Shown here piece by piece: positions 29,101 through 36,400 of a stretch of 64,000 nucleotides of DNA. The notes below the pieces were generated by a model. It was not told where the DNA came from and did no database searches. It saw only the letters and a list, made by a program, of their open reading frames with translations. Each line of letters starts with the position of its first letter. Position 1 is the first letter of the stretch. A program made the position numbers and the translations under genes. The DNA comes from Phycicoccus jejuensis (lineage in GTDB: Bacteria; Actinomycetota; Actinomycetes; Actinomycetales; Dermatophilaceae): the NCBI RefSeq assembly GCF_000720925.1, contig NZ_JOEE01000003.1, positions 248,001 to 312,000 on the forward strand. Reading direction: 5' to 3'.

Positions 29101-30165
29101 GCCACCTCGGGGCGTGAGCGCGTGCTGCGCCTCGTGCGCGACACGGACGTGCACGCGCTCCTCGCAGGCGGACGGGACCTGCTGCGCCCCACGTGGGCCG
29201 CGCTCGGCGGCGAGACGCTCCTCCTGGGTCGGCCCGACGCCCTCGACGCCGCCCTGCTCGGGCTCCCGGCGACGCCGACGCCGTCGGCCGCCCCTCCCGG
29301 CCGCGGATGGCGGGCCCCCGACCACCGTGAGGTGCAGGTGCTCCTCGTCGGACCCGACGATGTCGTCGCCGCGGCGGGCGGGTCCGCCGTCACGACTCCG
29401 CCGACCCTGCCCTGGACCTACCGGCCCCTGCCGACCCGCGTCGACCGCGCCGATGTCCCGGAGGACCCGGCCGCGCCACCGGACGACGGTCTCCTCGTCG
29501 GCCTCGCCGGCCCCCGGGCCGCCGCCTTCTCCTGGCGCCCGGCGGAGCACGGGCGGCTGCTCCTCGTGACCGGGCGCTCCCGCTCCGGACGGACCACCGC
29601 CCTACGGGTGCTGGCTCGCTCGAGCGTCGGACGAGGCCGACCGCTCGTGCTCGTCACGGGCCGACCGACGGTGCGCCCGATGCCGTCCCTGGCGGTACCG
29701 GAGGGCCCTCCGCCCCCGTGGCCCGTGCTCGGCCCCGACGACGCCGAGCGGCTCGTCGACCTCCGGCGGGCCCATCCGGACCTGCTGGTCCTCGTCGACG
29801 ACGTCCACCTGCTCGACCACACGGACATGGGCCGCGTCCTCGACGAGATCGCCTCGCTGGTCGAGCGAGACGGCGGCGCACTCGCCGTCTCCTCCCCCTC
29901 GCGCGTGCTCGCGGGTCGCCTGCGCGGGCTCGACGTCACCGTGGCCCGGCTGGGCTCGGCCGTGCTCCTCCAGCCGGCCCTCGACGACGCTGCCCTCGTC
30001 GGCATCCCCCGCGCGGCCGTCGCACGCGCCACCGGAGGTCCGCCGGGGCGCGGCCTGCTCGTGGTCGACGGCGAGGCCACCCCCCTGCAGGTGCTCGCGG
30101 ACGGTGCGGACGACCACGAGCCGGCGACCACGGCCGAATCCGGCGCAACTACCACCGCAGCGTGA
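26104..30165 (+). CDS. FHA-domain FtsK/SpoIIIE-type ATPase, EccC-like (type VII secretion)
   Basis: 1353 aa. Residues 1-75 are a small beta domain like the N-terminal part of EccC/EssC (LTATVHVPRRHEAVEVVVAW). An FHA domain follows at about 96-190 (LSVGRAELADLRLADPSLSR, DEGSTNGVWVDG). Two transmembrane helices lie near 235-280. The first ATPase has Walker A GGTTGSGKSE at about residues 586-595, LLLVDFKGGAAFGP, and LVVVVDEVRALVDAHPD. Two further ATPase-like modules have P-loops GPSRSGRTA (near 902) and GRSRSGRTT (near 1152), with Arg replacing the catalytic Lys. This three-module layout is that of T7SS EssC-type motors. No other T7SS core gene is adjacent. The start has a -10 at 7 nt. Confidence 0.85.
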   Translation: MELTATVHVPRRHEAVEVVVAWNGAATADDLRQALAEHLGIPVPGLLHEGERVPVSAPVGAPPLLHGVSLVVAETGEGSTPGSGGRPACASSSAMLLTTVGGPDAGRAVPLRPPGLSVGRAELADLRLADPSLSRVHCRIDADPSGVRVRDEGSTNGVWVDGRPLDGVAEIDTRSEVRVGATTLRLRRAPAPGPPRHHPGDGTARVPVGITPAPRRQAPTLTAPRTPTPPTRARLPWVAALAPLPIVVGLAFFIGPQVLAFALLGPVVLLSTGVGDRVGGRRRHRRALAEHAESLARHRETVTAALQSERAVLLADHPDAHEVLTTAVHGGPRLWSGAEGPVLRLGLGRVDAGLTVTDPEGAEHHPHLDDAPVRLDLSRVGALHVQGPALDGAALLRHLVGQVVVAHGPESVSLELVRPADPGGWRVLDLLPHRHGSGRRLLVVPDSAVPDAAPRIAGTLADGGLCLSAGPGPAPTGSAAVLRHDGGGRYTLTGPGTAAALVADGTSEGWLDRLVRALAPLRPDEPGRALLPAVARSSELLGLGTDPDAVLRRWATATAPTATVGVDADGPWSLDLHRDGPHVLVGGTTGSGKSELLRTLVTGLALDSSPDDVTLLLVDFKGGAAFGPCVDLPHVVGLVTDLDSHLVDRMLDSLAAELRRREQVLADLGASDIDAARRLAGHDAAPLPRLVVVVDEVRALVDAHPDAVGSLVRLAAQGRSLGIHLVLATQRPTGTLGAEIQANVTLRIAFRVRDRADSCLVVESDDAALVPPDRPGRGVRRGGDGVLRPFQAALVAPADTRPPQVRVRAAAGGRVPEPAPHPPSAAPQGEDAVTGRDTEVRAVVDLVRRAARALGSTPPRRPWMPPLPAVAPAAEHPAGTVALVDEPDRQRRCAWVWSSGTPTWRVVGPSRSGRTATLRALVLAAVAAHDEPLEIHLIAPPGLGELAALPQVGSVVDPTDPVGVDALLSRLEQSSGSVHGSTTLLVVDGVDRLEDDPGPATSGRERVLRLVRDTDVHALLAGGRDLLRPTWAALGGETLLLGRPDALDAALLGLPATPTPSAAPPGRGWRAPDHREVQVLLVGPDDVVAAAGGSAVTTPPTLPWTYRPLPTRVDRADVPEDPAAPPDDGLLVGLAGPRAAAFSWRPAEHGRLLLVTGRSRSGRTTALRVLARSSVGRGRPLVLVTGRPTVRPMPSLAVPEGPPPPWPVLGPDDAERLVDLRRAHPDLLVLVDDVHLLDHTDMGRVLDEIASLVERDGGALAVSSPSRVLAGRLRGLDVTVARLGSAVLLQPALDDAALVGIPRAAVARATGGPPGRGLLVVDGEATPLQVLADGADDHEPATTAESGATTTAA

Positions 30166-30252
30166 CGTCGATGTCCTCCGCCGTGCCGCGGGAAGAACAC
30201 GCCGGCGGCCGCGCCGAGCGACCTTCGGAGCCGCTGTTCGGCTCTGGCCAGC

Positions 30253-30274
30253 GCATAACGCGTGGCGTTATGCT
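30253..30274. promoter_or_regulatory. higBA operator and promoter
   Basis: Perfect inverted repeat GCATAACGC (30253-30261) and GCGTTATGC (30265-30273) around a 3-bp centre. The right arm contains the -10 TATGCT (30269-30274), which is 6 nt before the GTG of higB. HigA binding here would block RNA polymerase, the standard autoregulation of this toxin-antitoxin family. Confidence 0.75.
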
Positions 30275-30280
30275 CGTCCA

Positions 30281-30562
30281 GTGATCAGGTCGTTCGGGAA
30301 CACCCCCACCGAACGGCTCTGGGCACGACAACACACCAGGACGCTGGATCCCCGCATCGAACGTGTCGCCCTCCGCAAGCTCGTCATGCTCGATGCGGCC
30401 GAGGCCCTGGACGACCTCACGGTTCCACCCGGCAACCGGCTGGAAGCGCTCAAGGGCGACCGTACGGGTCAGCAGAGCATCCGCATCAACCAGCAGTGGC
30501 GCATCTGCTTCGTGTGGACGCCGGCCGGTCCCGAAGACGTCCAGATCGTCGACGACCACTAG
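30281..30562 (+). CDS. higB: HigB-family mRNA-interferase toxin
   Basis: 93 aa from GTG 30281, after VIRSFGNTPTERLWARQ. The core ALRKLVMLDAAEALDDLTVP and PGNRLEALKGDRTGQQSIRI and QQWRICFVW is the hallmark of HigB/RelE-like toxins (GxR-x-IRIN-x-WRICF). Cleaves mRNA on the ribosome when unbound. The antitoxin gene follows 16 nt later, and the promoter holds a perfect operator. The start is leaderless by spacing. Confidence 0.92.
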   Translation: MIRSFGNTPTERLWARQHTRTLDPRIERVALRKLVMLDAAEALDDLTVPPGNRLEALKGDRTGQQSIRINQQWRICFVWTPAGPEDVQIVDDH

Positions 30563-30578
30563 CCCGAAGGAGGCACCT

Positions 30579-30872
30579 ATGGTGACCATCGCGCCCATCC
30601 ACCCGGGCGAGGTTCTCCTCGAGGAGTTCCTCGCACCCTTGGGAGTCACCCAGCACCGGCTGGCGGTCTCCATCGGCGTCCCCCCGCGGCGGATCAACGA
30701 GATCGTGCACGGCAAGCGCCGAATCACCGCGGACACCGCGCTCCGCCTGTCCCGCTACTTCGCCACCACCGACCGATTCTGGCTCAACCTGCAGACCCGC
30801 TACGACCTCGAGATCGAGAAGGACCACCTCGGCGACGCGCTCGAGCTCATCCAGCCGCTCCGGAGCGCCTGA
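30579..30872 (+). CDS. higA: HigA-family antitoxin
   Basis: 97 aa from ATG 30579 with a strong AGGAGG upstream. N-terminal IHPGEVLLEEFLAPLGVTQH is the HigA signature. The XRE-type helix-turn-helix is at about 22-60 (RLAVSIGVPPRRINEIVHGK, then ITADTALRLSRYFATTDRFW). It neutralises HigB and represses the shared promoter. The toxin-first order is typical of higBA. Confidence 0.94.
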   Translation: MVTIAPIHPGEVLLEEFLAPLGVTQHRLAVSIGVPPRRINEIVHGKRRITADTALRLSRYFATTDRFWLNLQTRYDLEIEKDHLGDALELIQPLRSA

Positions 30873-30970
30873 TCCCGAGCGGTACCCGTCGGCTCAGCAG
30901 GCGGGCGGCCACCTCGTCGGTGATGGCGGCGGCCATCCGTCGAGTGGGTCGCCGTCCGCTTGGGACGCCG

Positions 30971-31384
30971 TCAGGCGGGGTCGTCGAACTCCACGTCCGG
31001 CACCCGCGCCAGCAGCGCCGCGCCGAGGGTGGCCAGGGCGAGGCCGAGGACGCCCCAGCCGAGGCCGGTGCGCCCGGCCTGGAGGATGCTCGCACCGACC
31101 GGCAGGAGCAGCAGGTCCCAGACGACGGTGGGGGTACGCGGCCAGCGACGCTCGCCGAGCCAGCCCTTGGCGAGCAGCCCGAGGCCGACCGCGCCGAGGA
31201 GGATGAGCAGGGCCGACATCACGACCCGGCCGGCGTCGCTGCCCTCCCCGATCGCCAGCTCGTAGACGTAGAACGCGGCGAACCCGAGCAGCGCGAGCGA
31301 CTGCACGCCGCAGAGCGCGGCGGCGACGCGTCGGGGCCCGGGCGTGGGCGCCGGGGCCGCGTCGAAAGGCGGTTGCGGAGGCAC
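30971..31384 (-). CDS. Small four-helix membrane protein of unknown function
   Basis: 137 aa from GTG 31384. Four hydrophobic segments: AAALCGVQSLALLGFAAFYV, VVMSALLILLGAVGLGLLAK, VVWDLLLLPVGASILQAG and GLGWGVLGLALATLGAALLA. No functional motif. Conserved-looking integral membrane proteins of this size occur beside whiB1 in related genomes. A -10 TAGGCT (31396-31391) is 6 nt upstream of the start, indicating leaderless transcription, divergent from whiB. Confidence 0.65.
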   Translation of the reverse strand: MPPQPPFDAAPAPTPGPRRVAAALCGVQSLALLGFAAFYVYELAIGEGSDAGRVVMSALLILLGAVGLGLLAKGWLGERRWPRTPTVVWDLLLLPVGASILQAGRTGLGWGVLGLALATLGAALLARVPDVEFDDPA

Positions 31385-31682
31385 CGCAGCAGCCTAGGCG
31401 AGCGCTACGCTCGGGCGTCTCGTGGTCCTACCCCACCCCTCGGGAACACGTGGCCCCCGTCCACCCGTTGAGCCGTGGTGAGCACCGACACCCGGAACGA
31501 CCGGGGGTATCCCCTAGCCGCGATTGGGTACGTCACGGTAGAGTAACGCCACGGACGTCTGTGCGAAACACGTCCGTCACCGGGCTGCAAGGGCGCATCC
31601 CACCGCATGACGAACCCTGCAGCCCACCCCTCACTGCCGGTGCTCGACCGACTTCTGTGACCCCGACCAAGGAGCTCCATCC
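31385..31682 (+). promoter_or_regulatory. whiB1 upstream region with hairpin
   Basis: A 298-bp gap shared with the divergent membrane-protein gene. A -10-like TAGAGT is at 31539-31544, giving a leader of about 130 nt. The leader contains a hairpin, ACGGACG (31551-31557) with CGTCCGT (31571-31577), and TGT/ACA pairs inside. Upstream at 31504-31514 is the small palindrome GGGG-TAT-CCCC, which includes GGGTAT, resembling an alternative sigma -10. No gene was seen. Confidence 0.4.
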
Positions 31683-31931
31683 ATGGATTGGCGCGACCGC
31701 GCTGCCTGCCTCGACGAGGACCCCGAGCTGTTCTTCCCGATCGGGAACACCGGCCCGGCGATCGCTCAGATCGAGGAGGCCAAGGCTGTCTGCCGTCGCT
31801 GCGAGGTCCTCGACACCTGCCTCAAGTGGGCGATCGAGTCCGGCCAGGACGCCGGCGTCTGGGGCGGCATGTCCGAGGACGAGCGCCGCGCCCTCAAGCG
31901 CCGGAACGCCCGCGCCCGCCGCGCCGGCTGA
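31683..31931 (+). CDS. whiB1: WhiB-family iron-sulphur transcription factor, WhiB1 type
   Basis: 82 aa. Cysteines C9, C37, C40 and C46 are the 4Fe-4S ligands (CxxC is C37-C40). The turn motif GVWGGM (58-63) and the basic tail (RRALKRRNARARRAG) are as expected. Start MDWRDRAACLDEDPELFFP is very close to WhiB1. In mycobacteria WhiB1 is essential, NO-responsive and partners the housekeeping sigma factor; the same is inferred here. GGAG lies 7 nt before the ATG (in AAGGAGCTCC). The kinase PdtaS is encoded next, convergent. Confidence 0.95.
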   Translation: MDWRDRAACLDEDPELFFPIGNTGPAIAQIEEAKAVCRRCEVLDTCLKWAIESGQDAGVWGGMSEDERRALKRRNARARRAG

Positions 31932-31979
31932 CGACAGCCCCCACCAGCACCACCGCCTGCGCCCGCCCGGCGCCGCGAG

Positions 31980-33461
31980 TCAGCGGCCGCCGAGCGGGCG
32001 CAGCTTTGCGACGAACTCCACCTTCGTCCCGTGCGGCAGCGTGTTCTCCCAGCGGATGCGCCCGCGCAGGTCCTGGACGAACGAGGTGACGATCTTCGTG
32101 CCGAGCCCGGCCATCCCCGGGCGGAAACCCGCGGGCAGGCCGGCGCCGTCGTCGGTGACCGACACGGTCAGCTCGTCCCCGCCGTCGGCCGGCCGACGGT
32201 CGACCTTGACGACGATCGACCCGTCGCGGTCCTCGAGCCCGTGCTCGATGGCGTTCTGGACGAGCTCGGAGATGACCATCGCCAACGCGGTCGCGTCCTC
32301 GGCGCGCACCCGCCCGAACGAGCCCTCGAAGCGGCTGTCGACGTGGTGCTCGCGCACCGCGACCTCGACGACCGCGCGCAGGCCCCGCAGCGCGATCTCG
32401 TCGAACGACACGGTCTCGTCGAAGCCCGACGACAGCGTCTCGTGCACCGTCGCGATGACCGCCACCCGGCGCACCGCCTCGTCGAGCGCCGCCCGCGCGT
32501 CCTCCTGGGGCACCCGGCGGGCCTGCAGGCGCAGCAGCGCGGCGACCGTCTGGAGGTTGTTCTTCACCCGGTGGTGGATCTCGCGGATCGTCGCGTCCTT
32601 GGTCAGCAGCTCCTGCTCGCGCCGGCGCAGCTCGGAGACGTCGCGCAGGAGGATCATCGCGCCGGTCCGCACCCCGTTCAACGTGAGGGGGATGGCGCGC
32701 ATCGTCACCGTCGCGCTCGCCGTCTCGACCTCGGTGCGCCAGGACGCGCGGCCCATGACGACGACGGCCAGCGACTCGTCGACCGCCCGCTCCCCCGCCG
32801 CGACGAGGTCGGTGACGACCTTGGCGAGCGTCTCGCCCATCACGTCGCCGACGTGGCCCATCCGGTGCACGGCCGAGACCGCGTTGGGGCTGGCGTAGCG
32901 CACGACGCCGTCGGGGTCGAGGTGGATGACGCCGTCGCCGACCCGCGGGGCGCCGCGGCGCAGCCCGGTCGGGGCCGACGGCGACGGGAACTCGCCCGTG
33001 GCGACCATCCGCAGGATCGAGTCCGCGAGGTCGCGGTAGGTCAGCTCGAGGCGGCTCGGGGTGCGCCCGCCGGTGAGGTTGGTGTGGCGCGTGACAACCG
33101 CGATGACCCGCTCGCCGCACAGCACCGGCACGGCGTCCTCGCGGATCGACATGTCCTCGCGGACCGTCGGCACGGGGGCGGCGACGATCCGGCGCTGGCG
33201 GGCGGCGTTGTCGAGCATCGCCGCCCGCTGGCGGGTCGAGCCGCGCCCGACGATGTCGTCGTAGAACACCATCGGACCGGTGTTCGGGCGGACGTGCGCG
33301 ACGGCACGCCAGCCGTCGAGGCCGCCGCGCACCCAGAGGACGAGGTCGGCGAACGACAGGTCGGCGACGAGCTGCCAGTCCCCCGCGAGGAGGTGCAGCC
33401 ACTCGGACTCCATCGGCTCGAGGTCCGACGTCGTCCGCAGCATCTCGGCGAGCGTGCTCAC
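31980..33461 (-). CDS. pdtaS: Sensor histidine kinase PdtaS
   Basis: 493 aa from GTG 33461. Domains are an N-terminal GAF-like region (1-150), a PAS domain about 170-280 (GVIHLDPDGVVRYASPNAVS), a HisKA_2 box with EIHHRVKNNLQTV (phosphorylatable H296/H297) and a HATPase (VISELVQNAIEHG, DDGAGLPAGF). It is soluble, with no membrane helix. It would phosphorylate the antiterminator PdtaR, which is not in this window. A -10 TAGGCT (33474-33469) lies 7 nt before the GTG, so the transcript is probably leaderless. Order beside whiB1 matches Mycobacterium. Confidence 0.92.
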   Translation of the reverse strand: MSTLAEMLRTTSDLEPMESEWLHLLAGDWQLVADLSFADLVLWVRGGLDGWRAVAHVRPNTGPMVFYDDIVGRGSTRQRAAMLDNAARQRRIVAAPVPTVREDMSIREDAVPVLCGERVIAVVTRHTNLTGGRTPSRLELTYRDLADSILRMVATGEFPSPSAPTGLRRGAPRVGDGVIHLDPDGVVRYASPNAVSAVHRMGHVGDVMGETLAKVVTDLVAAGERAVDESLAVVVMGRASWRTEVETASATVTMRAIPLTLNGVRTGAMILLRDVSELRRREQELLTKDATIREIHHRVKNNLQTVAALLRLQARRVPQEDARAALDEAVRRVAVIATVHETLSSGFDETVSFDEIALRGLRAVVEVAVREHHVDSRFEGSFGRVRAEDATALAMVISELVQNAIEHGLEDRDGSIVVKVDRRPADGGDELTVSVTDDGAGLPAGFRPGMAGLGTKIVTSFVQDLRGRIRWENTLPHGTKVEFVAKLRPLGGR

Positions 33462-33486
33462 GCCGCCGAGCCTAGGTCACGCGTGG

Positions 33487-36400
33487 TCAGCTCGACGCGC
33501 CCACCCGGATGACGGAGCGCAGCGTCCGCAGCGCGACCGACAGGGCCGCGATGTTCGGCTGCTCGAGCCGCACGATGCCCGCGAGCGCGGACGTCGCCCG
33601 GTCGACCGACTCGCCGTTGGCCTCGCGCCACGCCGCGTACTGCGCCGCCGGGTCGTGCGCGTCGACGTCGGCCGAGCCCGAGGTCTCGATGACCGAGCGG
33701 GTCAGCGACTCGAGCACGGCGTAGAGGTCGTCGCGCAGCGCGCCACGGGCCAGGGCGTCCCAGCGGTCCTCGCGCGGCAGGCGGGTGACCTTGCCGAGCA
33801 TGCCGTCGATGCCGAACTTCTCGGACACGAGGTAGTACAGCGGGGCGACGTCGGTCGGCTCGCGGCCGGTGTCGGCGGCGATGTCGGTGATGTCGAGCAG
33901 CGAGAACTGGTCGAGCAGCGACGCCGCGTGCACCGCGAGGTCCTCCGGCACGCCGGCCTCCTGGAGCCGGGCGGCGTTCTCGTCCAACCGCGTCCGCTCG
34001 GTGCCGCGCAGGAGGTCGGGCACCGTCGGCGCGAGCTCCTGGACGACGCCGGCGAACCGCTCGACCTCGGCGCCGATGTCGAGCTGCGAGGGCCGCGCCG
34101 AGAGGAACCAGCGCACGGTGCGGTCGAGCAGCCGGCGGAACTCGAGGTAGAGCGCCGTCTGCGCCGAGGTCGGCACGACGTTGTCGAGCGCCTCGACGCG
34201 GCGCACGAAGTCGGCCAGGCCGAACACCTCGCGCGCGACGACGAAGGCCCGCGTCACCTGCTCCGGCGTCGCGCCGGCCTCCTCCTGCGCGCGGTAGGCG
34301 AAGGTGATGCCGCCGCGGTTGACCATCGAGTTGACCACCGAGTTGGTGATGATCTCGCGGCGCAGCGGGTGCTCGCCGAGCTGGCCCGAGAAGCGCTCGC
34401 GGATCGGCGGCGGGAAGTACTCCGCCAGCGTCGCCTCGAAGTACGGGTCGTCGGGGATGGAGCTCGCGAGGATGTCCTCCTTGAGCGCGAGCTTGGCGTA
34501 GGCGACGAGCACCGAGAACTCGGGGCTCTTGAGGCCGAGGCCGGCGTTCTGCCGCTTCTCGAGCTCGCTGTCGACGGGGAGGAACTCCAGCCCTCGGTCC
34601 AGCAGCCCGCGGTCCTCGAGCCAGTGCATGAAGCGCTCGTGGACGCTGACCATCCCGTGCTCCTGCGCGCGGGCGTTGCCGAGCAGGACGTTCTGCTCGT
34701 AGTTGTCGCGCAGGACGTGCTCGGCGACGTCGTCGGTCATCGACGCGAGCAGCTCGTTGCGCTGCGCGATGTCCATGCCGCCGTCGCGGACGACCTCGCC
34801 GAGGAGGATCTTGATGTTCACCTCGTGGTCGGAGGTGTCGACGCCCGCGGAGTTGTCGATCGCGTCGGTGTTGACGCGCACCCCGTGGAACGCCGCCTCG
34901 ATCCGACCCAGCTGCGAGAGACCGAGGTTGCCGCCCTCGCCGACGACCTTGACCCGCAGCTCGTCGCCGTTGACGCGGATCGCGTCGTTGGCGCGGTCGC
35001 CGATCTCGAGGTGGTCCTCGGTCGAGGCCTTGACGTAGGTGCCGATGCCGCCGTTCCACAGCAGGTCGACCGGCGCGAGGAGGATCGCGTGGATGAGCTC
35101 GGCGGGCGTCATCGACCGCACGCCGTCGGCGAGGCCGAGGGCCTCGCGCATCTGCGGCGAGACCGGCACCGACTTGAGCGTGCGCGGGAAGATGCCGCCG
35201 CCCTCGGAGACGAGCGTGTGGTCGTAGTCGTCCCACGACGAGCGCGGCAGGTCGAACAGCCGCCGGCGCTCGGCGAACGAGGTGGCCGCGTCCGGGTTGG
35301 GGTCGACGAACACGTGCCGGTGGTCGAACGCCGCGACGAGCCGGATGTGCTCCGAGAGGAGCATCCCGTTGCCGAAGACGTCGCCGCTCATGTCGCCGAC
35401 GCCGACGACCGTGAAGTCCTCGGTCTGGGTGTCGTGGCCCATCTCGCGGAAGTGCCGCTTGACCGACTCCCAGGCGCCGCGGGCGGTGATGCCCATCGCC
35501 TTGTGGTCGTAGCCGGCCGAGCCGCCGGAGGCGAAGGCGTCGTCGAGCCAGAACCCGTACGACTGCGCGACGCCGTTGGCGATGTCGGAGAAGGTCGCGG
35601 TGCCCTTGTCGGCCGCGACGACGAGGTAGGTGTCGTCGCCGTCGTGGCGCACGACGCGCTCGGGCGGGACGGCGGCGCCGGCGACGCGGTTGTCGGTGAC
35701 GTCGAGCAGGCCCGAGATGAAGAGGCGGTAGGCCGCCTTGCCCTCCTCGAGCCACGCCTCGCGGTCGACGGCGGGGTCGGGCAGCTGCTTGGCGTAGAAG
35801 CCGCCCTTGGAGCCGGTCGGCACGATGACGGCGTTCTTGACCATCTGCGCCTTGACCAGGCCGAGCACCTCGGTGCGGAAGTCCTCGCGCCGGTCCGACC
35901 AGCGCAGGCCACCGCGGGCAACCGGGCCGAAGCGCAGGTGCACGCCCTCGACCCGCGGGCTGTAGACGAAGATCTCGAACTGCGGTCTGGGAGCGGGCAG
36001 GTCGGGCACGGCGCGCGGGTCGAGCTTGACCGACACGTACGCGTGGTGGTCGGCGCCGTCACGGCCGCGCTGGTAGAAGTTCGTGCGCAGCCCGGCGCGG
36101 ATGACGCCGAGGAAGGCACGGACGATGCGGTCGTGGTCGAGGCTCGAGACGTCGTCGAGGGCCTCGGTGACGCGCCGGGCGACCTCCTCCTCGGCCTCGT
36201 CGCGCGCCATCGTGCCGACCTCGTCGGCAGTGAACGCGTCGGGGTCGAAGCGGGTCTCCCACAGCTCGACGAGGTCGCGCGCGATCCCGGGGTGGGCGAC
36301 GAGCGCGTCCTCCAGGTAGTCCTGCGAGTACGTGGCCCGGGTCTGGCGCAGGTACTTCGCGACGGTGCGCAGCACGACGACCTGGCGCCAGGTCAGCTGC

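Noticed and set aside
30847..31095. Short minus-strand frame of 82 codons overlapping the four-helix protein gene
   Set aside because: No motif, no ribosome site, and its 5' part is the shadow of the membrane-protein gene.
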